In this document: piece by piece, positions 9,526 through 19,000 of the stretch
Numbering within the stretch: the stretch's first letter is position 1
Layout of the letters: each line of letters opens with the position of its first letter
Assembly (NCBI GenBank): GCA_029860345.1
Contig: JAOUBJ010000014.1
Location: 117,731-150,755 of the forward strand
Length of the DNA stretch: 33,025 bases
DNA from: Candidatus Zixiibacteriota bacterium
GTDB lineage: Bacteria; Zixibacteria; MSB-5A5; GN15; FEB-12
Direction of reading: 5' to 3'
Made by a program: the position numbers and the translations under genes
Notes under the pieces: model-generated
Databases searched by the model: none
Told to the model about the DNA's origin: nothing
What the model saw: only the letters and a program-made list of their open reading frames with translations

Positions 9526-9893
9526 CTGTGGTATGTAGGATACAGAGTTGTGCCGCTACTCTCGTGTCCGTAGCCCCGGCTGAGGGCGGTGATGTTTCAA
9601 GGCTGCGGCCTCTGCCTCTCCCCTCTTTGGCCTTAGCGTGTATTATCCGACTAATGTCTTAACGGCGGGGCGACCGTCTCAGCCCGAGTTCTTACCCGAA
9701 TTCTTAGGTGAGGTCTGTGACGAAGGGTACAGCTATCGCATGATACATGGATGCATCAAAGACACCGGCCACACGCTTTAGAGAACAATCCAGCAAAAAA
9801 CAGTTGACAACATCGTCACTGCCAGAGGATGGCGGTGAGCGACAGAAAAGCGGAGAATGCGGGTAAAATGGCCCATTTGACGACGTTTAGTGC
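9526..9893. other. non-coding stretch without recognisable gene
   Basis: Between the tRNA terminator and the promoter of RHS gene A I see no convincing coding frame, repeat array or RNA gene. The only detail worth noting is a 10-nt copy of the tRNA 3' end (CTGCCTCTCC) at 9612-9621. Confidence 0.6.
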
Positions 9894-9922
9894 TTGACAG
9901 ACTCTCAACGGGATCGTATGCT
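9894..9922 (+). promoter_or_regulatory. promoter of RHS gene A
   Basis: Consensus TTGACA (9894-9899), 17-nt spacer and TATGCT (9917-9922). The same arrangement and the flanking GTTTAGTGC occur before gene B. Transcription would start near 9929, giving a leader of about 200 nt. Confidence 0.7.
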
Positions 9923-9928
9923 ATTGTG

Positions 9929-10129
9929 TGCTTATCAAAATAAACTCCCCGGGAGGAGGTCCAATTTGATTCTTACCAAGACCTAGCTTGATGCAATCTG
10001 TATGTTGCCGGAGATGGTGGACACTCTTTGCCTAAATCGTAAAGAACCACGACGGCGTTTCTATGGAAGGACCATACCGGTTCATCGACACTCCGGCATC
10101 AGTAATGACAAACACATGTGGAGGACAAC
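9929..10129 (+). promoter_or_regulatory. conserved leader RNA of RHS gene A
   Basis: This untranslated leader is shared with genes B and C. In order it holds a GGGAGGAGG Shine-Dalgarno (9951-9959) with a 6-codon micro-ORF, then a second short frame. A hairpin follows, with CTTTGC 10026-10031 paired to GTAAAG 10039-10044 and an outer helix of 10017-10020 with 10047-10050. The 13-nt hairpin ATGG-AAGGA-CCAT (10063-10075) is invariant in all three leaders. A CCGG/CCGG pair and the GTGGAGG ribosome-binding site come last. The promoter position and the conservation support transcription. Function is unknown. Confidence 0.55.
9966..9986 (+). CDS. predicted leader micro-ORF of RHS gene A (MILTKT)
   Basis: TTG start 6 nt after GGAGGAGG (9952-9959), six sense codons, then TAG. 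The encoded peptide would be M-I-L-T-K-T. It is one of five related copies in the window, whose differences are mostly silent. It could be a translated leader peptide or only a ribosome landing site. No homology outside the window can be tested here. Confidence 0.35.
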   Translation: MILTKT

Positions 10130-13100
10130 ATGCGCGCATTACACATTGTAATTCTGGTGGTGGTGGGCTTGATCGCAGTGGGGGCTGGCTTTGCTGAAGA
10201 ATATGTGGGCAGAATCGGCGACGTAGTCAGCTACCGCACAGGAGCTCTCATTCTCACGGAAACAGACGTCACTCTTCCCGGACGCCGTGGATTGGGAGTT
10301 GAAATCACCCGACACTACAACTCCCAAAACTATTCCGACTCTATCGTTGCCGGGGCCGGTACCGCTGTTCGATATGAAGAATACGGTACATACCACGATT
10401 ATCTGGGCCAGGGATGGCACATTGAGTATCCGTGCCTGTGGGAAAACGATACTTTGGGCTACACCAAAGCAATCAGATACCGGGACGGTTCCACTGAAAT
10501 CCTGTTGGTCAACACCGACACGCTCACCGATACGAATTGGCCGCTCAGAACTCGGGCGGGAGCCTTGGCCACCGACAACTTCCCTGACACGGTCAATAAT
10601 GATGAATTACTGCTGACCGACGGCACAAAATGGGTTTTCGCTCTGAGAGTCGACGACCGGAGACTCTTGACCAACATTGTTAACAGGTTTGGGGACACCA
10701 CCCACGTTTCGTACTTTAGCGGTACGGATTGGATTGAAAAAGTGACAAGTCCCATCGGGCTGGAAGTACTCTTTCAATACGGTGCCGAGGACACTTTGTA
10801 TGTTGGTGCTCCGCCGGCTGACACGGTTCGCCTGTGTCGTCTCAAATACCTGAACCACGACAGTAATTATGTGGAAGTCAAATATGATTACGATTGGAGC
10901 GAACAGGGTGGTCTTCTCACAAAAGTGGTTCATCCCAACGGCGACACCACAGTGTATGGATACAGCCACTCAGTAAAGTACCAGGATGTTGCCGATTATT
11001 GGGACACCAGCGGGGCGTGGGCGGATACCATTGACTACGATAACGACAATAGCTACAGCGCCGACGACCTGTACTTCCTGAAGCAGATCGATGATGCGGC
11101 CGGCGCCACAGTCCAATACACTTACCGGTGTTTTACCGTGCCGATAATAAACAGCGGTGATACAGCATACGTGGACTCATGTGGATATCAGGGGCGCATC
11201 GGTGTCAACAGGAGGATAGCCGATAACGACACGGTGTTCATCAGGTATGAGATGAGCTACCCAGGCCTTCACACCGAAGATGGCAATTCGACGCCTGTCA
11301 CAAGGGTCACGACTGTCGATCTGCCGGGCGGCGGAAAAGAAGAGTACTGGTATTTTTCGGAGAAGGAAGATGATCCGGGTGGCGTGGACGCCGTTTTCGG
11401 TCCGATGTATGAAGCCGGCTACCATCCTGGCGCCTTGTTCCAAAGACATGCTATATATGACGGCGATACCACTTGCACGGGTTACGGCTATGCGCAAGAG
11501 GAGATCGGCGAGATCGTGAGCAAGCTGGGAGAGGATACCGCGAAGGTAATGGCGGTAGATGAGGTTTGGGCACACCGTGGCGTCGATTATTGGTGGCCCC
11601 AATATGGATGGGATGGGGATTCCACCAATTGTTTCCAGAAAACCTCATCAAAGGACTGGTGGTCGACATATAGCGCCTTAGACTGGAAAGCAGCAGGCTT
11701 ACTGTACTATAGCGTTGCAGGCGAAAGAGAGACTGATACGGTGTCCGTCCTCGGTGCCGGCGACTACGCGAGTTCGGACTGGATTCCGTCGCCGTTTCCC
11801 ACCGATGACGTTTCCTTCAGGGTAGACAGTGTCACCAGCTATCGCTACATTCCATCGCTCAACATCGCCGTTATCGATGAAGTGTGGGATTTCCAGCAGA
11901 ACGACACCATGCCCTTCGCCACCACAAACAACTACACCTATGACTCCGCCAATAGTTATGTGATGGAGAAAGCTGTCACCACGCTTGACCCCGACTACTC
12001 GACCGACACTCTTGTAAATAGAACCACCGAATTCCTGTACGATGATTCTCTCATGTTGGGCGGTACGATCACCCCCTACGGTGACACCACATACTATGAG
12101 TGGGACCCGACATACTATGCATTCTTGTGGAAACGAGTCGATTCCAGCCTTGGAACGCTGGTGACAAATGAATACTACATCAATGGCCTGATGAAGCGCT
12201 CCATAGGACTCAATAGTGACACCACCGAGATATACTACGACAGTATTGATCGAGCCGTGGGCTGTCGCTTACCCCTGGAGACTGATACCTCGGCCATAAA
12301 GACATTCGACAGCGACAGTAACAAAGTAACCCTGGCGGTAAAAATCGACTCCGGGCTTACTTCCATGACCCGAGTCTACCAGGACAACTACTATCGTCCG
12401 ATCATGACTGCCTTGGAAGTGAATGACAGCACCGACATCATTGACTCTATAGTTTATAACGATCTCGGTCTGATCGAAAAGACACACCGACCCAGGTACG
12501 CCGATAGCGGTACTTTCTACTGGACGCAATACTACTACGACCAGAGTTTACAGAAGGTCAAGACGCTGGCTGTGGACGGTACCTCCGACACTTCCGAGGT
12601 GATCGATGTCTACACCGGCAAGTACACCGACTTCAGGGGGAACGTAACTATACGTGTGAAGGACATTCTCGGTCTCACGCTTATCGACACGCTTATCACA
12701 CTCGATTCCTCCGACACGCTGGTTACGACTTACGGTTATGATAAACACAACAAGATCATAGCCAACACCGGTCGAAACGGCATGACTCGCTACCTCATCC
12801 GCGACGACTGGGGTCGTGTGAGGAAGATTCTGGACTCCACCGACGTCGGTACCTTTGAGACCTGGCGTGACAGTCTGGGCAATCTCAGGCTCGCTCGCCA
12901 CAATACTGATACACTTTACAATTACTTCAAGTATGACAGCGATAAACGGCTGCTCGAAGAGGGTACGGTGTACAACGCCGATACTTCGCAGATCGATACC
13001 CAGACCTACCCCAGTTCCGGGAACACGATTTCACTGTCGAATCGCTATGATACGTATTCAGACGGTGACATCTTCGCCGACACTGCCGGTGGTCTTGGGT

Positions 13101-15430
13101 GTAGATTAGGGCGATTGACCGAACAGAGGTGCTACCAGTATGGGGTCATGGTAGGATATGACTACCTTTACTACGATGCTCGTGGTCGGATCGGGCTGAA
13201 GACAACATGGGTTACCGGCATGACCGACCCACTGAAGCTAAGGTATGAGTATTACGCCAACAACGCCCTGAAGAAAGTGATCTATCCTGACACTACTGAG
13301 ACCGAATACAGCCTCAGCCAGAGCGGTCGTATCAAAGGGATTTCAGGTGTGATCGGCATCGATTCAATCGAGTACGAACCGTGGGGGCCGGTTAAGAAAG
13401 CCGATTTCGTCAACAGCCTGACCACCAGGAATGAGTTTGACAGCCTGAGTCGAATTACCAAGACACTCAATTATTCCACGTACATGAACCTGTTCAGCAG
13501 AGAATACCAGTATACCGACCAATACTTGACCAGCGAATACGACCTCGACAGTGACGGTGATACCACCAATCTGGGAGAGGTCAGAGCGTTCGCCTACGAT
13601 ACTCTCGGACGACTGGTGTCGGCTTTCATGGAGGACCCCAACGAGTCGGCTGATACCGGCACAATTACCTACGATTACGACATTAGCAACAATCTCAACA
13701 CACGGTACTTCTCCGATGACGATACTCTGACGTACACTCGATTTGACGGACGCAATTGCGACAGCCTAATCGAATTCTCGTCCGATTCTACCTGGGACTT
13801 TAGCCGAAACGACCTGGGGCAGTTGACTACCATCGAGAAGACCTCAAGCGGTCCCCTGTGGGATGAGAGAATCAATTATGCTTATGACCATCGCGGGCTG
13901 GTGACATCGTTCGAGTACGAGCCCCGTATCCTGCAATTCGGCGACGCTCCCGATAGTGTCGTCAATCTGTACAACGGCGCCGGTCAGAAAGTCAAACAGA
14001 CTCACATATACAGGTGGTTTGATGTAGAAGTCGAACCCAGAGGTGGGTGGGTACGAGTGGCCTCGGACCATTACTACATCTGGTCCGGCAGCCGGGTTGT
14101 TCTGGAGCTTGAGAATTCCGACAGTGTCACTTATGTCAACGTATATGGGCTGGGTCAACGTCTGATGCAAAAGAACCTTGACGATGCCAGCGCCGACAGC
14201 ACGAACCACTATGTTGCTGACTATCACGGATCAATACGTTCATTTGTCGACTCCCGAGGTATGCCGGGTGATAGAATGATTGAGTACTATCCATACGGCG
14301 AGCTATACTCACAAGGTGGATTAGGTCATACTACGAATTGGTTCATCGGCAAGGAGAAAGACCAAACCGAGGAACTTGACTTTGGACCGAGATACTATGG
14401 TCGCAATATCGGACGATTCCTGGCGCCTGATCCTATTCTGGCCGGCCCTTCGCCATACAGTTATGCCGAAGGTAATCCGGTCATGATGTCCGATCCATCA
14501 GGGTTGGCCCCTACTTGGGGGAACATGAATACGTCCCCATTCTTGCTGAAGGTCGCGGTAGCGGCGGCTCAGGCGGAGTTCTCCTCGTTTGAGCGTCGAC
14601 GACAGGCAGCAATCTATGTACACAGACGTATCGGGTTCGACGGAGGGTCTCTGCCCGTTTCAGACGATATAGGATTCGACCAGGGGTCTTATCCCTTTGG
14701 AGACGACGACATGGGATTAGACCAGGGGTCTTATCCGTTTGGAGACGAGATAGGAATGGACCAGGGGTCTTATCCCTTCGGAGACGATATAGGATTAGAC
14801 CAGGGTTCTTATCCGTTTGGAGACGAGATAGGAATGGACCAGGGGTCTTATCCTTTCGGAGACGACATAGGATTCGACCAGGGGTCATTGCCAGTTACAG
14901 ACGGTATAATAGGAGGATTGGACCAGGGGTCATTGCCCGTGACAGACGGTATAATAGGAGGCTTGGACCAGGGGTCTTTGCCCGTGACAGACGGTATTAT
15001 AGGAGGCTTGGACCAGGGGTCTTTGCCCGTTTCTGACGGTATAATAGGAGGCTTGGACCAGGGGTCTTTGCCCGTGACAGACGGTATAATAGGAGGCTTG
15101 GACCAGGGGTCTTTGCCCGTCTCAGACGGTATAATAGGAGGAATGGACCAGGGGTCTTATCCCTTTGGAGACGACATAGGATTCGACCAGGGGTCTTTGC
15201 CGGTTACAGACGGTATAATAGGAGGCTTGGACCAGGGGTCTTTGCCCATCTCAGACGAGTTTTTCCGGTCGTTACGCGCCGGCTCATCAGGCATACCGCG
15301 GCTATCACGCAGGTATGGTCGTGCAGGCCGTTGGTACGGTACCCGAAGAGGGTCGCACAGCTTAATCGTACCGAGAGGTGGCCTATCCTACGGCCGCTCA
15401 ATCGTCAATGCTATTAGGTTGATGCGATGA
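10130..15430 (+). CDS. RHS/YD-repeat secreted protein A with minisatellite C-terminus
   Basis: Product of 1766 residues. The Sec signal peptide (about residues 1-22, cut near GFA-EE) directs export. Residues about 30-1400 are a Tyr/Asp-rich shell of YD repeats (for example YDYDISNNLNTRYFSDDD, YAYDHRGLV). The RHS core end follows: WFIGKEKD, DFGPRYY, GRFLAPDP and DPSGL at about 1455-1459. RHS shells generally encapsulate or display a variable C-terminal part. Here that part (about 1459-1766) is dominated by 15 units of DQGSYPFGDxIGx or DQGSLPVTDGIIGGL and ends in a Arg/Gly-rich tail shared with gene B. No toxin domain is recognisable. The ATG at 10130 is chosen over GTG 10118 because GGAGG (10120-10124) lies 5 nt upstream of the ATG. 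Confidence 0.93.
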   Translation: MRALHIVILVVVGLIAVGAGFAEEYVGRIGDVVSYRTGALILTETDVTLPGRRGLGVEITRHYNSQNYSDSIVAGAGTAVRYEEYGTYHDYLGQGWHIEYPCLWENDTLGYTKAIRYRDGSTEILLVNTDTLTDTNWPLRTRAGALATDNFPDTVNNDELLLTDGTKWVFALRVDDRRLLTNIVNRFGDTTHVSYFSGTDWIEKVTSPIGLEVLFQYGAEDTLYVGAPPADTVRLCRLKYLNHDSNYVEVKYDYDWSEQGGLLTKVVHPNGDTTVYGYSHSVKYQDVADYWDTSGAWADTIDYDNDNSYSADDLYFLKQIDDAAGATVQYTYRCFTVPIINSGDTAYVDSCGYQGRIGVNRRIADNDTVFIRYEMSYPGLHTEDGNSTPVTRVTTVDLPGGGKEEYWYFSEKEDDPGGVDAVFGPMYEAGYHPGALFQRHAIYDGDTTCTGYGYAQEEIGEIVSKLGEDTAKVMAVDEVWAHRGVDYWWPQYGWDGDSTNCFQKTSSKDWWSTYSALDWKAAGLLYYSVAGERETDTVSVLGAGDYASSDWIPSPFPTDDVSFRVDSVTSYRYIPSLNIAVIDEVWDFQQNDTMPFATTNNYTYDSANSYVMEKAVTTLDPDYSTDTLVNRTTEFLYDDSLMLGGTITPYGDTTYYEWDPTYYAFLWKRVDSSLGTLVTNEYYINGLMKRSIGLNSDTTEIYYDSIDRAVGCRLPLETDTSAIKTFDSDSNKVTLAVKIDSGLTSMTRVYQDNYYRPIMTALEVNDSTDIIDSIVYNDLGLIEKTHRPRYADSGTFYWTQYYYDQSLQKVKTLAVDGTSDTSEVIDVYTGKYTDFRGNVTIRVKDILGLTLIDTLITLDSSDTLVTTYGYDKHNKIIANTGRNGMTRYLIRDDWGRVRKILDSTDVGTFETWRDSLGNLRLARHNTDTLYNYFKYDSDKRLLEEGTVYNADTSQIDTQTYPSSGNTISLSNRYDTYSDGDIFADTAGGLGCRLGRLTEQRCYQYGVMVGYDYLYYDARGRIGLKTTWVTGMTDPLKLRYEYYANNALKKVIYPDTTETEYSLSQSGRIKGISGVIGIDSIEYEPWGPVKKADFVNSLTTRNEFDSLSRITKTLNYSTYMNLFSREYQYTDQYLTSEYDLDSDGDTTNLGEVRAFAYDTLGRLVSAFMEDPNESADTGTITYDYDISNNLNTRYFSDDDTLTYTRFDGRNCDSLIEFSSDSTWDFSRNDLGQLTTIEKTSSGPLWDERINYAYDHRGLVTSFEYEPRILQFGDAPDSVVNLYNGAGQKVKQTHIYRWFDVEVEPRGGWVRVASDHYYIWSGSRVVLELENSDSVTYVNVYGLGQRLMQKNLDDASADSTNHYVADYHGSIRSFVDSRGMPGDRMIEYYPYGELYSQGGLGHTTNWFIGKEKDQTEELDFGPRYYGRNIGRFLAPDPILAGPSPYSYAEGNPVMMSDPSGLAPTWGNMNTSPFLLKVAVAAAQAEFSSFERRRQAAIYVHRRIGFDGGSLPVSDDIGFDQGSYPFGDDDMGLDQGSYPFGDEIGMDQGSYPFGDDIGLDQGSYPFGDEIGMDQGSYPFGDDIGFDQGSLPVTDGIIGGLDQGSLPVTDGIIGGLDQGSLPVTDGIIGGLDQGSLPVSDGIIGGLDQGSLPVTDGIIGGLDQGSLPVSDGIIGGMDQGSYPFGDDIGFDQGSLPVTDGIIGGLDQGSLPISDEFFRSLRAGSSGIPRLSRRYGRAGRWYGTRRGSHSLIVPRGGLSYGRSIVNAIRLMR
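14636..15259 (+). repeat. in-frame coding minisatellite in RHS gene A
   Basis: Fifteen contiguous units of 39, 42 or 45 nt, all multiples of three, encode two related motifs: DQGSYPFGDDIGF-type (13-14 residues) and DQGSLPVTDGIIGGL-type (15 residues). Units 2-6 and 13 are the first type, and units 7-12 and 14-15 the second. Unit 1 is degenerate. Several 45-nt units differ by only one or a few bases, which points to recent expansion by slippage or unequal recombination. The array is acidic and Gly-rich. Confidence 0.95.
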
Positions 15431-15530
15431 CGTGAGGTTTAGCACAGGTATCGGCGTCAGAATCTACTGCGCTTCTGGTGCCCCCTGAAATCTGATGCGA
15501 TGTCGACTGCTTTGATATCTGTTTAATAGA

Positions 15531-15563
15531 CCACGGACCTGGTAATTCGGGTCCGTGGCTTTT
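15531..15563 (+). terminator. terminator after RHS gene A
   Basis: CCACGGACC (15531-15539) pairs perfectly with GGTCCGTGG (15550-15558) and is followed by CTTTTCC. The same hairpin occurs after gene B. The rest of 15431-15634 shows no gene, only sequence homologous to the region after gene B. Confidence 0.75.
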
Positions 15564-15634
15564 CCGCGGGCACTGCACTTGGGATAATATCCTGTAAAAA
15601 ACGATAATTCGGCCCAGTTAGCTATGTTTAGTGC

Positions 15635-15663
15635 TTGACAAAGGCCTCTCGACCTAGTATGCT
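15635..15663 (+). promoter_or_regulatory. promoter of RHS gene B
   Basis: TTGACA (15635-15640), 17-nt spacer and TATGCT (15658-15663). It is preceded by GTTTAGTGC as in gene A. Transcription would start near 15670, giving a leader of about 345 nt. Confidence 0.7.
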
Positions 15664-15705
15664 ATTGCGTGTTGGTTGGAACATACCCTCGGGAGGAGGT
15701 CCAGT

Positions 15706-15726
15706 CTGATTCTTTACAAAACTTAG
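15706..15726 (+). CDS. predicted leader micro-ORF B1 (MILYKT)
   Basis: CTG start 6 nt after GGAGGAGG, six codons, TAG stop. The peptide would be M-I-L-Y-K-T if CTG is read as Met. It is the first of three copies in this leader. Confidence 0.3.
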   Translation: MILYKT

Positions 15727-15778
15727 CTTGATACAATCTGTGTACTGATCTAAACATGCCCTCGGGAGGAGGTCCAGT

Positions 15779-15799
15779 CTGATCCTTAACAAAACTTAG
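15779..15799 (+). CDS. predicted leader micro-ORF B2 (MILNKT)
   Basis: CTG start with the same Shine-Dalgarno spacing, ending in TAG. The peptide would be M-I-L-N-K-T. The Ile codon is ATC rather than ATT, a silent change from copy B1. Confidence 0.3.
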   Translation: MILNKT

Positions 15800-15851
15800 C
15801 TTGATGCAATCTGTGTACTGATCGAAATATGCCCTCGGGAGGAGGTCCAAT

Positions 15852-15872
15852 TTGATTCTTACGAAAACCTAG
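15852..15872 (+). CDS. predicted leader micro-ORF B3 (MILTKT)
   Basis: TTG start 6 nt after GGAGGAGG, ending in TAG. The peptide is the same as in leader A and leader C, although three codons differ silently from copy A (ACG for ACC, AAA for AAG) or copy C (ATT for ATA). Confidence 0.35.
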   Translation: MILTKT

Positions 15873-16015
15873 CTTGATGCTATCCGTGTGTTGCCGGAGA
15901 TGGTGGACAATCTTTGCCTGAAGAGCAAAGAACCACCGCAGCGTTTCTATGGAAGGACCATACCGGTTCATCGCCGCTCCGGCTTTAGTAATGACAAACA
16001 TCTGTGGAGGACAAC

Positions 16016-19000
16016 ATGCGCGCATTACACATTTTGATTCTGGTGGTGGTGGGCCTGATCGCCGTGGGGGTCGGTTTTGCCGAAGAGTATGTGGGCAGAA
16101 TTGGCGACCTTGTCAACTACCGTTCAGGAGCACTCACCCTCATGGAGACAGACGTCACCCTACCCGGGCGCCGTGGGCTGGGGGTCGAGATCACTCGATA
16201 CTATAGTTCCCAAAACTATTCCGACTCTATCGTTGCCGGCGCCAGTACGGCTATTCGATATGAAGAATATGGTTCTACCCACGACTATTTGGGCCAGGGA
16301 TGGCACATCGAATATCCGTATATGTGGGAGATGGATGCCTTTGGCTACAGAAAAGCACTCAGATACGAAGATGGTCGGGTAGAAGTCCTACTGGTCAACA
16401 CCGACCCAGTCACCAAAACCAATTGGCCCCTCAAAACTCGGGCCGGAGCCTTGGCCACAGACAACTTCCGTGACATGTACGATGATGATGAAATACTACT
16501 TACCGATGGCACAAAGTGGGTTTTCGCTCTGAGGCTCAACTCCAAGAGGCTCTTGACCAACATTGTCAACAAGTACGGGGACACCACCCACGTTTCCTAC
16601 TTTTCCGGCAGAACCTGGATCGAAAAGGTGACGAGTCCTATCGGCCTGGAGGTACTGTTCCAGTACGGCTGCGAAGATTCCTTGTATCCCGGTGTTCCGC
16701 CGGGTGACACAGCCCGCTTGTGTCGCCTCAAATATCTGAATCATGACAGCAACTATGTGGAAGTCCAGTATGATTACGATTGGAGTGAGCAGGACGGTCT
16801 TCTCACCAAGGTGATTCATCCCAACGGCGATTCCACATTGTATGGATACACCGATACCGTATACTACCAGGATGTGGCAGATTATTGGGATACCAGCGGG
16901 TCATGGGCGGACACTATTGACTACAACAATGACAACACATACACCGCCGACGATCTATACTTCCTGAATGAGATCACTGATGCCGCCGGCGCCCAGGTCA
17001 ATTTCACTTATCGATGTTTTGCCGTGCCAATCGTAGAGAGTGGTGATAGCCCTGACTTAGACAGTTGTGCATACCAGGGACGCATCGGTGTCACCAGAAG
17101 AATGGCCGACAACGACACGGTGTTCATCAGGTATGAACTGAGCTACCCCGGTCTTCACACCGAATATGATAATTCCACGCCGATCACCAGAGTCACAACT
17201 GTTGACCTGCCCGGCGGCGGAAAAGAAGAGTACTGGTATTTTTCGGATAAGGAAGATGTGCCTGGCGGGAGTGATGAGTTTTTCGGCATCACTTACGGGG
17301 CGGGCTACCACCCGGGCAATCTTTTTCAGAAACACGCCATATATGACGGCGATACCGTTTGCACTGGTTTCGGCTACAGACAAGGTGCGATCGGCGAGTT
17401 CGTGAGCGAGTCCGGTTCGGACACAGTGACAATTAAGGCGGTAGATGAGGTCTGGACACACCGCGGCGTTCGTTACTGGTGGCCCCAATATGGATGGGAG
17501 GCGGATTCCACGAATTGTTTCGTGGCTACCTCATCAAAGGACTGGTGGTCGACATATAGCGCCTTAGACCTGGACGTGGTAGGCTTGCCGTTCTATAACG
17601 TAGAAGCCGAGAGAGAGAGTGATTCGCTGTCGACTTATGGAGCAGGCGGCTACGCGAGCTCTGGTTGGATTCCATCGCCGTTTCCCACCGATGACGTTTC
17701 CTTCACTGTAGATAGCGCCACCGACTACAGCTACATTTCAGCTCATAATATTGCTCTCGTCGAAGAAGTATGGGATTTCCAGCAGAATGACACCATGCCG
17801 GAGGCCAAGTTTGTAAACTACGAGTATGACGCTAGTAATAAGTATGTGTTGGAGAAAGCTGTCACGAAGCTTGACGACGATTACCACAGCGACTCTCTGA
17901 AGAGAACTACTTCGTACTTGTACAACGGCTCTCTCATGTTGAGCGGCACGATAAACCCCAGCGGTGACACCACCTGCTATCAGTGGGACCCAACGTACAA
18001 CGCATTCTTGTGGAAGAAAGTCGACTCTACGCTCGGAACGCTTGTTACAAATGAGTACTACATCAATGGGCAGATGAAGCGTTCCATAGGACTCAACAAT
18101 GACACTACCGAAATATACTACGACAGTGTCGACCGAGTCGTGGCCTGTCGGTTACCCCTGGAAACTGATACATCGGCCATAAAGACCTTCTACAGCGACA
18201 GTAACATGGTTACCATGGCGGTGAAAATCGACACCGGACTCACCTCCATGACCCGAATCTACCAGGATAAATACTATCGCACAGTCAAAACGGCGCTGGA
18301 AGTAGATGCCAGTACCGACATAGTTGACTCCATAGTTTATAACGCAACCGGTCAGGTGGAAAAAACACACCGATCCAAGTATGCCGACAGTGGTACTACC
18401 TACTGGACGCAATACTACTACGACCAGAGCCTGCAGAGAGTTAAGACGCTGGCCGTGGACGGCACCACCGACACTTCCGAAGTGATTGACGTGTACACGA
18501 GTAAGTACACCGACTTCAGAGGCAACGTGACCATAAATGTTAAGGACATCCTCGGTAACAAACTTGTGGACACGCTTATCACGCTCGATTCCTCTGACAC
18601 GCTGGTTACGACTTACAATTATGACAAACACAACAACATCATATCCACTACCAATCCAAGCGGCAATACCCGCTACTATGAGTATGACGACTGGGGTCGA
18701 CCGAAGAAGATACTGGATTCGGTGGACGTCGGGTCCACGGAAGTGTGGCGCGACAGCTTGGGCAATCTCAGGCTCTTACGGCACAACAGTGAAGCAACCT
18801 ACACCTACTTCAAGTATGACAGCGATAAGCGCGTAATTGAAGAAGGGACGGTGCAATCCGCCGACACTACACAAATCGATACTCAGACCTACCCCAGTTC
18901 CGGGAACACGGTTTCGCTGACGAATCGATATGATTCCTATTCCTCCTCTGCCATCGCCTCCGACACAGCCGGTGGTCTTGGTTGCAGCAAGGACCGGTTG

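Larger units (their letters stand above)
15680..15898 (+). repeat. three tandem 73-bp leader modules
   Basis: Corresponding positions recur at exactly 73-nt spacing (micro-ORF starts at 15706, 15779 and 15852). Each unit contains a CCCTCGGGAGGAGGTCCA box, the micro-ORF ending in TAG, and CTTGAT(A/G)C followed by a TCTGTGT-like segment. Units 1 and 2 are the closest pair. Unit 3 matches the single units of genes A and C more closely. Confidence 0.9.
15670..16015 (+). promoter_or_regulatory. conserved leader RNA of RHS gene B, with triplicated 5' module
   Basis: Same architecture as the leader of gene A, but the Shine-Dalgarno/micro-ORF module is present three times before the common part. In the hairpin, TCTTTGC (15911-15917) pairs with GCAAAGA (15925-15931), and GGTGG (15902-15906) pairs with CCACC (15933-15937) outside it. 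The invariant ATGG-AAGGA-CCAT and the CCGG/CCGG pair precede the GTGGAGG ribosome-binding site. Confidence 0.55.

Noticed and set aside
9803-9840. TTGACA upstream of the RHS A promoter
   Set aside because: No acceptable -10 box follows at 16-18 nt.
14511-14888. Minus-strand repeat protein opposite the minisatellite
   Set aside because: The repetitive DNA is open on both strands, and the sense frame continues the RHS protein in frame.
14636-15259. CRISPR-like array
   Set aside because: Units are contiguous with no unique spacers and keep the reading frame of RHS A, so this is a coding minisatellite.
15680-15898. CRISPR or attachment-site array in the leader of RHS B
   Set aside because: The units are whole 73-bp tandem copies without distinct spacers, and the module is present once in the other two leaders.
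15949-16206. Open frame beginning MEGPYRFI that overlaps the start of RHS B (similar frames in leaders A and C)
   Set aside because: Differences between the three copies mostly change the amino acid, the frame then runs out of phase through the RHS gene, and the conserved DNA is better explained by hairpins and the ribosome-binding site.
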